The position numbers and the translations under genes are program-made. 9,366 nt of DNA from Comamonadaceae bacterium (GTDB lineage Bacteria; Pseudomonadota; Gammaproteobacteria; Burkholderiales; Burkholderiaceae_C). The stretch is from contig CANGZO010000084.1 in the NCBI GenBank assembly GCA_947458305.1, forward strand, positions 1 to 9,366. Reading direction: 5' to 3'. Under the pieces are notes generated by a model, which saw only the letters and a program-made list of their open reading frames with translations, ran no database searches and was not told the origin of the DNA. This document shows, one piece after another, positions 1-5,709 of the stretch. Position 1 is the stretch's first letter, and the number at the start of each line of letters is the position of its first letter.

Positions 1-66
1 CTCAGTTGGTAGAGCGCAACCTTGCCAAGGTTGAGGTCGCGAGTTCGAGCCTCGTTTCCCGCTCCA
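1..66 (+). tRNA. tRNA-Gly (GCC anticodon), 5' end cut by window edge
   Basis: This is the 3' portion of a glycine tRNA. The D-arm core begins at position 1, the anticodon GCC lies at 24-26 in the loop between CAACCTT-side and AAGGTTG-side stem sequences, and the T-loop TTCGAGC follows. The 3' acceptor strand TTCCCGC (56-62) precedes the discriminator T and an encoded CCA (64-66). The acceptor strand implies a missing 5' GCGGGAA, so about ten bases are lost to the left. It reads glycine GGC/GGU codons. It is followed by tRNA-Cys 65 bases downstream on the same strand with no terminator between them, so the two are probably co-transcribed and processed. Confidence 0.95.
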
Positions 67-131
67 TTTTCAAAGAACCACCATGTTCTTTTGGTCAAAC
101 AGATCTTAATTTCTGTTGGATTGAATTTTTT

Positions 132-205
132 GGCGCGATAGCAAAGCGGTTATGCAACGGATTGCAAATCCGTCGAGCCCAGTTCGACTCTGGGTCGCGC
201 CTCCA
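132..205 (+). tRNA. tRNA-Cys (GCA anticodon)
   Basis: This is a complete 74-nt cysteine tRNA. The acceptor strands GGCGCGA (132-138) and TCGCGCC pair fully. The anticodon stem ACGGA/TCCGT (157-161 with 169-173) encloses the loop TTGCAAA, with anticodon GCA at 164-166. The T-loop TTCGACT is present, and CCA is encoded at 203-205. It follows tRNA-Gly(GCC) closely, an arrangement common in Burkholderiales, and is followed within a few bases by a hairpin terminator. Confidence 0.97.
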
Positions 206-210
206 AACTA

Positions 211-246
211 AAAACCTCAATGGCTTAGGCTCTTGAGGTTTTTTTT
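211..246 (+). terminator. Hairpin terminator of the tRNA-Gly/tRNA-Cys unit
   Basis: An inverted repeat AACCTCAA (213-220) and TTGAGGTT (233-240) is separated by a 12-base loop and runs into eight Ts (239-246), as in a Rho-independent terminator. The outer A and T bases extend the stem. Read on the minus strand, the same stem is followed by five Ts, so it could also stop transcription from the winged-helix gene that points towards it. Confidence 0.85.
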
Positions 247-291
247 CGTTTCACAGCGCTGCACATTCGTCGCACCTTTTTTCTGTGAAAT

Positions 292-651
292 TTATTCGGA
301 TGAGGGCAATGACTTGAGCAGCTTGTCGCCAACCCAATCCATGTAACTCATTCCCTTGTGACTTGGGGAAACGAACTTGGTGCGCTTGTCTGATCCGCTG
401 CATTCTGATTTGACAAAATCTTGAGCGATCAAGTGTTGCAGACGTTTGTGCAAAGTGGCTGGTGACCCCAATTGCGCTTGGCTGATGGTCTCGAGGACCG
501 TCAGAGGCTTGCCCAGAGACCAGTGTATGACGGCTGACTCAAACAAGGCTTTGTGATTGGCGTCGAATTTCCCATGTGCGTGAAAGTCGCCATGAGCTGA
601 TGTCAGCGTCAGAAAGTGCAGATACGGCTCAGCCATAGGTGGGGTGGTCAT
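292..651 (-). CDS. Small winged-helix (MarR-like) DNA-binding protein
   Basis: This 119-aa protein appears to be a one-domain transcription regulator. Residues about 33-110 read as a winged helix: a helix with LFESAVIHW, then SLGKPLTVLETI, a recognition-helix candidate SPATLHKRLQHLIAQDF (63-79), and a basic wing (KSECSGSDKRTKFVSPS) ending in GMSYMDWVGDKL. This resembles MarR-family helix-turn-helix proteins but is shorter than the usual ~140-150 residues and lacks long dimerisation helices at the ends. The first ~30 residues have no recognisable fold. No Shine-Dalgarno sequence precedes the Met at 651 or the in-frame Met at 636, so the start is uncertain. An AT-rich -10-like element lies about 10 bases upstream. 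The regulated genes and ligand are unknown. Confidence 0.75.
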   Translation of the reverse strand: MTTPPMAEPYLHFLTLTSAHGDFHAHGKFDANHKALFESAVIHWSLGKPLTVLETISQAQLGSPATLHKRLQHLIAQDFVKSECSGSDKRTKFVSPSHKGMSYMDWVGDKLLKSLPSSE

Positions 652-660
652 GGCCGCAAA

Positions 661-686
661 TTCTATATATTTGCATATGTTCTATA
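661..686 (-). promoter_or_regulatory. Putative promoter/operator of the winged-helix gene
   Basis: This very AT-rich patch contains the direct repeat TTCTATA at 661-667 and 680-686 (plus strand), a 19-bp period or about two helical turns. On the minus strand TATAGA (667-662) resembles a -10 box and would place the start of transcription around 655. That is only a few bases before the ATG at 651, suggesting a leaderless or nearly leaderless mRNA. No convincing -35 box is visible. The repeats could be an autoregulatory site. This is pattern reading only. Confidence 0.35.
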
Positions 687-746
687 ACGAACAGAGTGAG
701 GCTGCCTGATCCTCCATTGATCGTGATTTGGGGGTGTCCCCTTTCG

Positions 747-1307
747 TCAGCCCCGTATCAATTTCTGTATCAAATCCCCAGATCCGGAGGCTTCGTATTT
801 GCGCATCAGCTTGACCCGGTAAATCTCGACGGTGCGGTGGCTGATGCCCAAGGCTTTGCCTATTTCCTTGCTGGTTTGGCCAGCCATCAGCTGGGCTGCC
901 ACTTCGCGCTCGCGTGCGGTGAGTTCTGCCTTGACGGGTTTGCGGGCAGACAGGTCTTCAAATGTCCAGATACCGGCCGCATGGGGTGCTTCCCGGTTCA
1001 AGGCGCGTCCTGTGACATGGCACCAAAACGTTTCACCTTTGAAGCGGCCGTCCACCCGTTTCATGATGCGGTCGTCTGCATACACACCCTGGGTGTTCAA
1101 AATCGGCGCAATTCGCTGACCCGTTCTTTCGTATTCGTCGGCGCTGGGGTAGAGCAATTGAAAACTCTGACCCACCAGCCGCTCTCTTGAAACGCCAAAC
1201 ATTTCGCAAACGCGTTGATTGCAGTCCACGATGGCCCGGTTGCGCGAGAGCACCATGCCAATGGGGGCCAGATCAAAAGCGAGCCGGTAATCGATGTCGG
1301 TGTTCAT
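747..1307 (-). CDS. PAS domain / LuxR-type HTH transcriptional regulator
   Basis: This 186-aa regulator has an N-terminal sensory PAS domain (about residues 5-122), including IVDCNQRVCEMFGVSRERLVGQ, FWCHVTGRAL and a closing strand GIWTFEDLS. A short linker leads to a C-terminal LuxR/NarL-type helix-turn-helix (about 126-186): ELTAREREVAAQLMAGQ, TSKEIGKALGIS, then the recognition helix HRTVEIYRVKLMRK. There is no phosphoreceiver domain, so it likely responds to a signal sensed directly by the PAS domain (ligand, cofactor or redox) rather than to phosphorylation. Cys29, Cys33 and Cys96 are present, but a role is not shown. The ATG at 1307 is chosen because the PAS fold begins immediately after it; an obvious ribosome site is absent. 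It is divergent from scoAB with a 133-bp gap that holds a perfect inverted repeat, making it the best candidate regulator of scoAB. The signal is unknown. Confidence 0.88.
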   Translation of the reverse strand: MNTDIDYRLAFDLAPIGMVLSRNRAIVDCNQRVCEMFGVSRERLVGQSFQLLYPSADEYERTGQRIAPILNTQGVYADDRIMKRVDGRFKGETFWCHVTGRALNREAPHAAGIWTFEDLSARKPVKAELTAREREVAAQLMAGQTSKEIGKALGISHRTVEIYRVKLMRKYEASGSGDLIQKLIRG

Positions 1308-1383
1308 CTGAGCTGACAGGTCAAAAATGGGGCCAAAGTTTTTCTCCTGACCAAGAAGAAATCAGGGGCGGTCTCTACGAAAA

Positions 1384-1405
1384 ACTACGTATCGCATTAC
1401 GTAGT
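1384..1405. promoter_or_regulatory. Perfect inverted repeat, candidate operator for scoAB
   Basis: The arms ACTACGTA (1384-1391) and TACGTAGT (1398-1405) are exact reverse complements with a 6-base centre TCGCAT. Each arm contains the self-complementary core TACGTA. The site ends 35 bases before the scoA start codon. TATCG-containing -10-like sequences follow at 1405-1414 without a recognisable -35 box, so the repeat sits where a -35 element would be, as for an activator-dependent promoter. Dyad sites of this size suit dimers of LuxR/NarL-type HTH proteins, and such a regulator is encoded divergently next door. That assignment is inference. Confidence 0.6.
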
Positions 1406-1430
1406 ATCGTATCGATCTCAAACACCACAT

Positions 1431-1434
1431 GGAG
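1431..1434 (+). promoter_or_regulatory. Ribosome binding site that sets the scoA start
   Basis: GGAG lies six bases before the GTG at 1441. An in-frame ATG at 1429 overlaps this site and has no Shine-Dalgarno sequence of its own, so GTG is preferred. Starting at GTG also gives the N-terminus MNKIFPSAAEAL, which matches my recollection of this family. Confidence 0.7.
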
Positions 1435-1440
1435 ATAGGC

Positions 1441-2148
1441 GTGAACAAGATTTTTCCTTCCGCAGCCGAGGCCTTGAAAGGCATCGTCGCTGACGGCCAG
1501 TTGATTGGCGTGGGCGGTTTTGGCCTGTGCGGCATTCCCGAGGCCTTGATCGATGCGCTCAAGGACAGTGGTGTGCAAAACCTGACAGCCATTTCGAACA
1601 ACGCTGGCGTGGACGATTTTGGTCTGGGCATTTTGTTGCAGACCCGCCAGATCAAAAAAATGATCGCCTCGTATGTGGGTGAAAACAAAGAGTTTGAGCG
1701 CCAATACCTGGCGGGCGAACTGGCTTTGGAGTTCACCCCCCAGGGTACGCTGGCTGAGAAGCTGCGTGCCGGCGGTGCGGGCATCCCAGCCTTTTTCACC
1801 AAGACCGGTGTGGGCACTTTGGTGGCCGAGGGCAAAGAGCTGCGCGAGTTCGACGGCGAGACCTATGTGATGGAGCGCTCGCTGGTGCCCGATGTGTCTT
1901 TTGTCAAAGCGCACCGCGCCGACAAGTCCGGCAACTTGCAGTTCCGCTACACCTCGCGCAACTTCAACCCGGCTGTGGCCATGGCGGGCAAGATTTGTGT
2001 GGTCGAGGTCGAAGAGATCGTCGAGACCGGCGAGATGCATCCGGACAGCGTTCATCTGCCAGGCATTTACGTTCACCGCATTGTGTTGAACGCGCACCCT
2101 GAAAAGCGCATTGAAAAACGCACCATCACAGAGAAAGCAGGAGTTTGA
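1441..2148 (+). CDS. scoA: 3-oxoacid CoA-transferase subunit A
   Basis: This is the alpha subunit (235 aa from the GTG start) of a family I CoA-transferase of the succinyl-CoA:3-oxoacid (SCOT) type. The enzyme moves CoA from succinyl-CoA to acetoacetate or a similar ketoacid in the cytoplasm. It carries the family signature GGFGLCGIP (residues 25-33), then SNNAGVDDFGLG, the SYVGENKEFERQYLAGEL stretch, and FTPQGTLAEKLRAGGAGIPAFFT (about 98-120), all typical of ScoA. Length is normal for a separate A subunit. The gene lies one base upstream of scoB, so the two are translationally coupled and form the heteromeric enzyme. The exact ketoacid substrate cannot be told from sequence; acetoacetate is the usual one. 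Divergent PAS-LuxR gene and inverted repeat upstream suggest specific regulation. Confidence 0.93.
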   Translation: MNKIFPSAAEALKGIVADGQLIGVGGFGLCGIPEALIDALKDSGVQNLTAISNNAGVDDFGLGILLQTRQIKKMIASYVGENKEFERQYLAGELALEFTPQGTLAEKLRAGGAGIPAFFTKTGVGTLVAEGKELREFDGETYVMERSLVPDVSFVKAHRADKSGNLQFRYTSRNFNPAVAMAGKICVVEVEEIVETGEMHPDSVHLPGIYVHRIVLNAHPEKRIEKRTITEKAGV

Positions 2149-2149
2149 T

Positions 2150-2791
2150 ATGAGCTGGAGTCAAGATCAAATGGCCGCCCGTGCGGCCCACGAACTGGAA
2201 GACGGTTTTTATGTGAACCTGGGCATTGGCATCCCCACGTTGGTGGCCAATTTTGTGCCTGCAGACAAGGAAGTCTGGCTGCAAAGCGAAAACGGCATGC
2301 TGGGCATTGGTCCTTTCCCGATCGAAGAAGAGGTGGATGCCGACCTGATCAATGCGGGCAAGCAGACCGTGACCACCATCAAGGGCTCATCGATTTTTGG
2401 CAGCGAGCAGTCATTTGCCATGATCCGAGGCGGAAAAATCAACTTGTCGATTTTGGGCGCCATGCAGGTCAGCGAGAAGGGTGATTTGGCCAACTGGATG
2501 ATCCCCGGCAAGATGGTCAAAGGCATGGGCGGCGCAATGGACCTGGTGGCGGGCGTCAAGCGCGTGATCATCTTGATGGAACACGTGGCCAAGAAAAAAG
2601 ACGGCACAGAAGACATGAAGATTTTGCCAAGCTGCACCTTGCCTTTGACCGGCGTGGGTGTGGTGGACCGGATCATCACTGATCTGGCCGTGATGGACGT
2701 GACCGAAGCCGGCCTCAAAGTGGTTGAACTGGCCCCAGGCGTCACGCCCGAGTTGCTGCAAAGCAAAACGGGTGTGAAATTGCACTTTTGA
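2150..2791 (+). CDS. scoB: 3-oxoacid CoA-transferase subunit B
   Basis: This is the beta subunit (213 aa) carrying the catalytic residue of the SCOT-type CoA-transferase. The active-site signature LQSENGMLGIGPFP places the glutamate that forms the enzyme-CoA thioester at Glu47 (SENG, 46-49). The N-terminal GFYVNLGIGIPTLVANF and the later GSEQSFAMIRGGKINLSILGAMQVS, NWMIPGKMVKGMGGAMDLV and ILMEH stretches are typical of ScoB. The ATG at 2150 follows the scoA stop after one base, with AGGAG at 2139-2143 inside the end of scoA at proper spacing. An in-frame ORF extension further upstream overlaps scoA and is not needed. A strong hairpin terminator follows, so the operon appears to be just scoAB. 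Confidence 0.95.
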   Translation: MSWSQDQMAARAAHELEDGFYVNLGIGIPTLVANFVPADKEVWLQSENGMLGIGPFPIEEEVDADLINAGKQTVTTIKGSSIFGSEQSFAMIRGGKINLSILGAMQVSEKGDLANWMIPGKMVKGMGGAMDLVAGVKRVIILMEHVAKKKDGTEDMKILPSCTLPLTGVGVVDRIITDLAVMDVTEAGLKVVELAPGVTPELLQSKTGVKLHF

Positions 2792-2810
2792 GCCGTCTGG
2801 TTCGCACATG

Positions 2811-2840
2811 ACAAAAGGCCCCGAGAGGGGCCTTTTGTTT
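2811..2840. terminator. Strong bidirectional hairpin terminator after scoB
   Basis: A perfect 12-bp stem, ACAAAAGGCCCC (2811-2822) with GGGGCCTTTTGT (2827-2838), closes on a GAGA tetraloop. The stem carries A-rich and T-rich ends on both strands, so it can end scoAB transcripts going right and tRNA-Gly(CCC) transcripts going left. Confidence 0.9.
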
Positions 2841-2852
2841 GATATAGAGGGT

Positions 2853-2926
2853 TGGAGCGGGTGAAGGGAATCGAACCCTCGTTATTTGCTTGGGAAGCAA
2901 AAGTCCTACCATTAAACGACACCCGC
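2853..2926 (-). tRNA. tRNA-Gly (CCC anticodon)
   Basis: This is a complete 74-nt tRNA on the minus strand. Acceptor strands GCGGGTG and CACCCGC pair, the anticodon stem TTTGC/GCAAA encloses loop TTCCCAA with anticodon CCC (plus-strand 2892-2894), the T-arm has GGTTCGATTCC, and CCA is encoded at the 3' end (2855-2853). It reads glycine GGG codons. It is a single-gene unit between the scoAB terminator and a divergent membrane-protein gene. A weak -10-like TAGAAT lies at 2941-2936 on the minus strand. Confidence 0.96.
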
Positions 2927-3000
2927 AATGGCTTGATTCTAATCGCTCAGCATCCACCACCTTCGCCGTTTTCAATGGTTCGCAAAGTTAAAATCGGTAC

Positions 3001-3990
3001 ATGCGTCCACCCGTTCTGAAAAACCAGACCCTCAATTCGCAAGTTTGGTTTTTGACCGTGCTGGCTTGCTACGCTGTGCTGGAGTTGTCTTTCAACCATC
3101 GCTTGTTGGACTTGGCGGGTGACTTGCAGCTGACCACCACCCCAGACCAATTGCACGACATTGAGCTTTGGGGGCGTATTGTTTCTGGGTTGGGTCTGGC
3201 CTTGTTGCTGATGCGTTGGCTCGATCGGTTCGTGAAGTCCAGAGTCTTGTTGTTGTTACTGTGTTGTTCGGTGGGTCTGACCACCATGTGGCATCTTCAA
3301 AAAGCCCTGGTCGATGCCATCGTCGCCCGTGCCGATCAACAAGACCTGATGATGAGTTGGCACTCGCAGTTGAGTACGCAAGAGGCCCTGAATGGCCGAA
3401 TTTTGCTCCGGGGCGAGACTTTGTTGGAGAGCCCTGCGCCAGCCGACATCCGGCCGATCATGAGTGCTCTGTGGGCATCCTCGGTGTCAGGCTTATCCCC
3501 GGATGATTTGGATTCGAATTCGGGTGCGGCGCAATTGATGAGCGGTTTTTTTGCACCCCAAATCACCCCCGAACAACTGTCAGCCGCTTACCGAAAGACG
3601 GTGATGACACCGGTCGTGCTCGGTGCTTCTTTGTTGTTTGGCTTGCTCAATCTGTGCCAATTTTTTGCAGGCCTTATCGCCTTGGTTTTGACCTTGGCCC
3701 GGCTAGACGCCCTGCTGCAGCGTTGCAAATTCTGGTTGTTGCCGTCCATGGTTGCCTTGTGCATGGGGCTGAGCTGGTGGCCTGGCAACGTCTGGACGAC
3801 ATCTCCGGCCTACCAACTTGTGGCAAGTCCAGCACTTTGGGTTGACAAACCCTATCTGGCACCGTTTGTGGAGTGGAGCGTGCGAGCCGAGCCTGCCTGG
3901 GCTGACTCGGTGGCTTGGGTCCACAGCGTCTTGTTGCAAGATTTTGAGTTCAAAATGCCTTTTCGGTCATTCTTTCAACCTGACACTTAG
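3001..3990 (+). CDS. Polytopic membrane protein of unknown function
   Basis: I do not recognise this 329-aa protein. Hydrophobic segments lie at about residues 14-32, 58-72, 80-98, 203-232 (one long or two short) and 244-260. Basic residues cluster at the N-terminus, at 72-81 (RWLDRFVKSR) and at 234-243, which predicts a cytoplasmic N-terminus and places two larger soluble parts, about 99-200 and 261-329, in the periplasm. The first periplasmic part is polar with RADQQDLMMSWHSQLSTQEALNG at its start; the second is rich in Trp and Pro. No catalytic motif, lipobox or known transporter signature is seen. The ATG at 3001 lacks a clear Shine-Dalgarno sequence, but it gives a sensible first membrane segment. 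It is alone between a divergent tRNA and convergent gabD, so context gives no function. Confidence 0.75.
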   Translation: MRPPVLKNQTLNSQVWFLTVLACYAVLELSFNHRLLDLAGDLQLTTTPDQLHDIELWGRIVSGLGLALLLMRWLDRFVKSRVLLLLLCCSVGLTTMWHLQKALVDAIVARADQQDLMMSWHSQLSTQEALNGRILLRGETLLESPAPADIRPIMSALWASSVSGLSPDDLDSNSGAAQLMSGFFAPQITPEQLSAAYRKTVMTPVVLGASLLFGLLNLCQFFAGLIALVLTLARLDALLQRCKFWLLPSMVALCMGLSWWPGNVWTTSPAYQLVASPALWVDKPYLAPFVEWSVRAEPAWADSVAWVHSVLLQDFEFKMPFRSFFQPDT

Positions 3991-3991
3991 C

Positions 3992-4025
3992 CATGACCGC
4001 CAGGCGCAAGTGCCTGGCCATCATG
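3992..4025. terminator. Hairpin between convergent genes
   Basis: An interrupted dyad sits in the 48-bp gap between two converging genes. The inner stem GCCAGGC (3999-4005) pairs with GCCTGGC (4012-4018) around loop GCAAGT. The outer CATGA (3992-3996) pairs with TCATG (4021-4025) across a 2x2 internal mismatch. No U-run follows on either strand, so it may be a weak or factor-assisted terminator, or simply an mRNA 3'-end structure. Confidence 0.5.
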
Positions 4026-4038
4026 CGGGGAGGGTGGT

Positions 4039-5517
4039 TTATTTCAGGATATCGCCCACGCAAAGGTACTTGATCTCCACATAGTCTTCCATGCCGTGAC
4101 TGGAACCTTCACGGCCCAAGCCTGATTGCTTGACGCCACCGAAAGGCACATGCTCGGTGGCCAAAATGCCCACGTTGATACCCACCATGCCGTATTCCAG
4201 TGCTTCGGCGACTCGGAAAATGCGGCCTACATCGCGGCTGTAGAAATAGCTGGCCAAGCCAAACTCGGTGTTGTTGGCCGCGTCGACAGCTTCTTGTTCG
4301 GTCACAAACTTGAAGATGGGCGCGAACGGGCCGAAGGTCTCTTCTTTGGCACAGACCATGTCTGCCGTCGCATCGGCGATCACCGTGGGCTCAAAGAACT
4401 GGCCGCCCAGACGCTTGCCGCCGGTGAGCACGCGGCCTCCCTTGGCGATGGCGTCTTTCACGTGGCGCTCGACCTTGTCGAGGGCGGCGGGCTCGATCAG
4501 TGGGCCCTGGTTCACGCCGTCCTCAAAGCCGTTGCCCACCTTGGCGGTTTTGACTTTGGCGGCAAACTTGGTGGCGAACTCTTCGTAGACGGCTTCTTGC
4601 ACATAGATGCGGTTGGAGCACACGCAGGTCTGGCCCGCATTGCGGTACTTGCTGGCGAAGGCACCTTCGACGGCGCTGTCGATGTCGGCGTCTTCAAACA
4701 CGATGAAGGGTGCGTTGCCGCCGAGCTCGAGCGACATTTTTTTGACGGTGGGCGCGGACTGTGCCATCAGGATGCGGCCCACTTCGGTCGATCCGGTGAA
4801 GCTGATGTGGCGCACCACGTCGCTGGCGCAAAGCACTTTGCCCACGGCAATCGAGTTGTCGGCATCGGCCGTGATCATGTTGAGCACGCCTGCAGGAATA
4901 CCCGCACGGATGGCCAATTCGGCCGCGGCCAGGGCCGTCAGGGGCGTGAGCTCAGCCGGTTTGATGATGACCGGGCAGCCTGCGGCCAAGGCCGGTGCAA
5001 CTTTGCGCGTGATCATGGCCAGTGGAAAGTTCCACGGCGTGATCGCCGCGCACACACCGATGGGCTGCTTCAAGACGAGAAGGCGGCGGTTGTTGTCGAA
5101 CTGGGGCAGGGTCTCGCCGTTGACGCGCTTGGCTTCTTCTGCGAACCACTCGACAAAACTCGCACCGTAGGCGACTTCGCCTTTGGCCTCGGGCAGGGGC
5201 TTGCCTTGCTCGGCCGTCATGATGCGGCCCAAATCGTCTTGGTTGGCCATCAGCAGGTCGTACCACTTGCGCAAGATGATGCTGCGCTCCTTGGCGGTTT
5301 TGGCTTTCCAGGCGGGCCAGGCGGCATTCGCAGCTGTGATCGCGGCTTCGGCATCGGCAGGGCCCAGATTGGCCACATCGGCCAAGTGGGCGCCTGTGGC
5401 AGGGTCGGTCACGGCAAAACGGCTGCTGCCCTTGACCCATTGGCCGTTGATCAGGGCATCGGTCTTGAGCAGGGTGGGGTCGTTGAGCTGGGCGAGGGGC
5501 GATGTCTTCATGTCCAT
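4039..5517 (-). CDS. gabD: Succinate-semialdehyde dehydrogenase (aldehyde dehydrogenase family)
   Basis: This 492-aa cytoplasmic enzyme oxidises succinate semialdehyde to succinate with NAD(P)+, as in GABA degradation. Aldehyde dehydrogenase hallmarks are in order (numbered from the chosen start): TPWNFPLAMITRK with Asn163; the cofactor-binding lysine in IIKPAELTP (Lys186); FTGSTEVG at 240-247; the general base in LELGGNAP (Glu264); the nucleophile in NAGQTCVCSNR (Cys298, with Cys300 beside it); and EETFGPFAP. The CVC pair and the overall match to Escherichia coli-type GabD favour this substrate, though glutarate semialdehyde or related acids are possible. The ATG at 5517 is chosen over one at 5538 because GGAG lies six bases before it (5527-5524); an ATG at 5511 is also in frame. 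No gabT or GABA permease is in view. It diverges from alaS. Confidence 0.92.
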   Translation of the reverse strand: MDMKTSPLAQLNDPTLLKTDALINGQWVKGSSRFAVTDPATGAHLADVANLGPADAEAAITAANAAWPAWKAKTAKERSIILRKWYDLLMANQDDLGRIMTAEQGKPLPEAKGEVAYGASFVEWFAEEAKRVNGETLPQFDNNRRLLVLKQPIGVCAAITPWNFPLAMITRKVAPALAAGCPVIIKPAELTPLTALAAAELAIRAGIPAGVLNMITADADNSIAVGKVLCASDVVRHISFTGSTEVGRILMAQSAPTVKKMSLELGGNAPFIVFEDADIDSAVEGAFASKYRNAGQTCVCSNRIYVQEAVYEEFATKFAAKVKTAKVGNGFEDGVNQGPLIEPAALDKVERHVKDAIAKGGRVLTGGKRLGGQFFEPTVIADATADMVCAKEETFGPFAPIFKFVTEQEAVDAANNTEFGLASYFYSRDVGRIFRVAEALEYGMVGINVGILATEHVPFGGVKQSGLGREGSSHGMEDYVEIKYLCVGDILK

Positions 5518-5523
5518 GGGCGT

Positions 5524-5527
5524 CTCC
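5524..5527 (-). promoter_or_regulatory. Ribosome binding site that sets the gabD start
   Basis: On the minus strand GGAG is followed by six bases and the ATG at 5517-5515. The longer reading frame starting at 5538 would contain this site inside the coding sequence and has no such signal ahead of it. Confidence 0.7.
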
Positions 5528-5551
5528 AGAAGCTGCAAGTGCAGGTCATTT

Positions 5552-5557
5552 TTTATA
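5552..5557 (-). promoter_or_regulatory. Candidate -10 box for gabD
   Basis: The minus strand reads TATAAA here, about 35 bases before the chosen gabD start, giving a plausible leader of around 28 nt. No good -35 box is found at the expected distance, so this is tentative. Confidence 0.3.
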
Positions 5558-5674
5558 TGAAAGCGTGAAGCTTAGCGTTTGTGTCGTTCAACGTCTGTCA
5601 CAAAAGTCTCAAAACCCCGATGCCCCGAGGGCGGTCTGTCATGAGCTGGCCCGAAATTGGCCAAGCGTCAAATC

Positions 5675-5680
5675 TATAAT
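5675..5680 (+). promoter_or_regulatory. Candidate -10 box for alaS
   Basis: A perfect TATAAT lies 29 bases before the alaS ATG. The -35 region around 5651-5656 is poor. Transcription would begin near 5687, leaving a leader of about 23 nt. The position makes it the most likely alaS promoter. Confidence 0.55.
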
Positions 5681-5709
5681 GTCCGGTTGCATTGAAAGCC
5701 ATCAACACC

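Noticed and set aside
6..236. A 76-codon frame through the two tRNAs
   Set aside because: It runs across tRNA-Gly, tRNA-Cys and the terminator, so it is not a protein gene.
731..742. GGGG and CCCC runs after the PAS-LuxR stop as a terminator
   Set aside because: The stem is only four to five base pairs with a three-base loop and no U-run on the minus strand, too weak to call.
639..1190. A 183-codon plus-strand frame opposite the PAS-LuxR gene
   Set aside because: The minus-strand protein has two well-defined domains; the plus-strand product shows none.
1429..1440. ATG at 1429 as the scoA start
   Set aside because: It overlaps the GGAG that serves the GTG at 1441 and lacks its own ribosome site; the extra four residues are not expected in the family.
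1375..2097. A 240-codon minus-strand frame opposite scoA
   Set aside because: It overlaps a clear CoA-transferase subunit gene and its translation shows only shadow composition.
2853..2926. tRNA-Gly as a possible integration site for a genomic island
   Set aside because: tRNA 3' ends are common attachment sites, but I see no integrase, no repeated tRNA fragment and no change in gene character nearby.
4126..5568. A 480-codon open reading frame on the plus strand opposite gabD
   Set aside because: It is the reverse shadow of a clearly recognised aldehyde dehydrogenase, with low-complexity His/Gly/Asp-rich composition and no recognisable domain.
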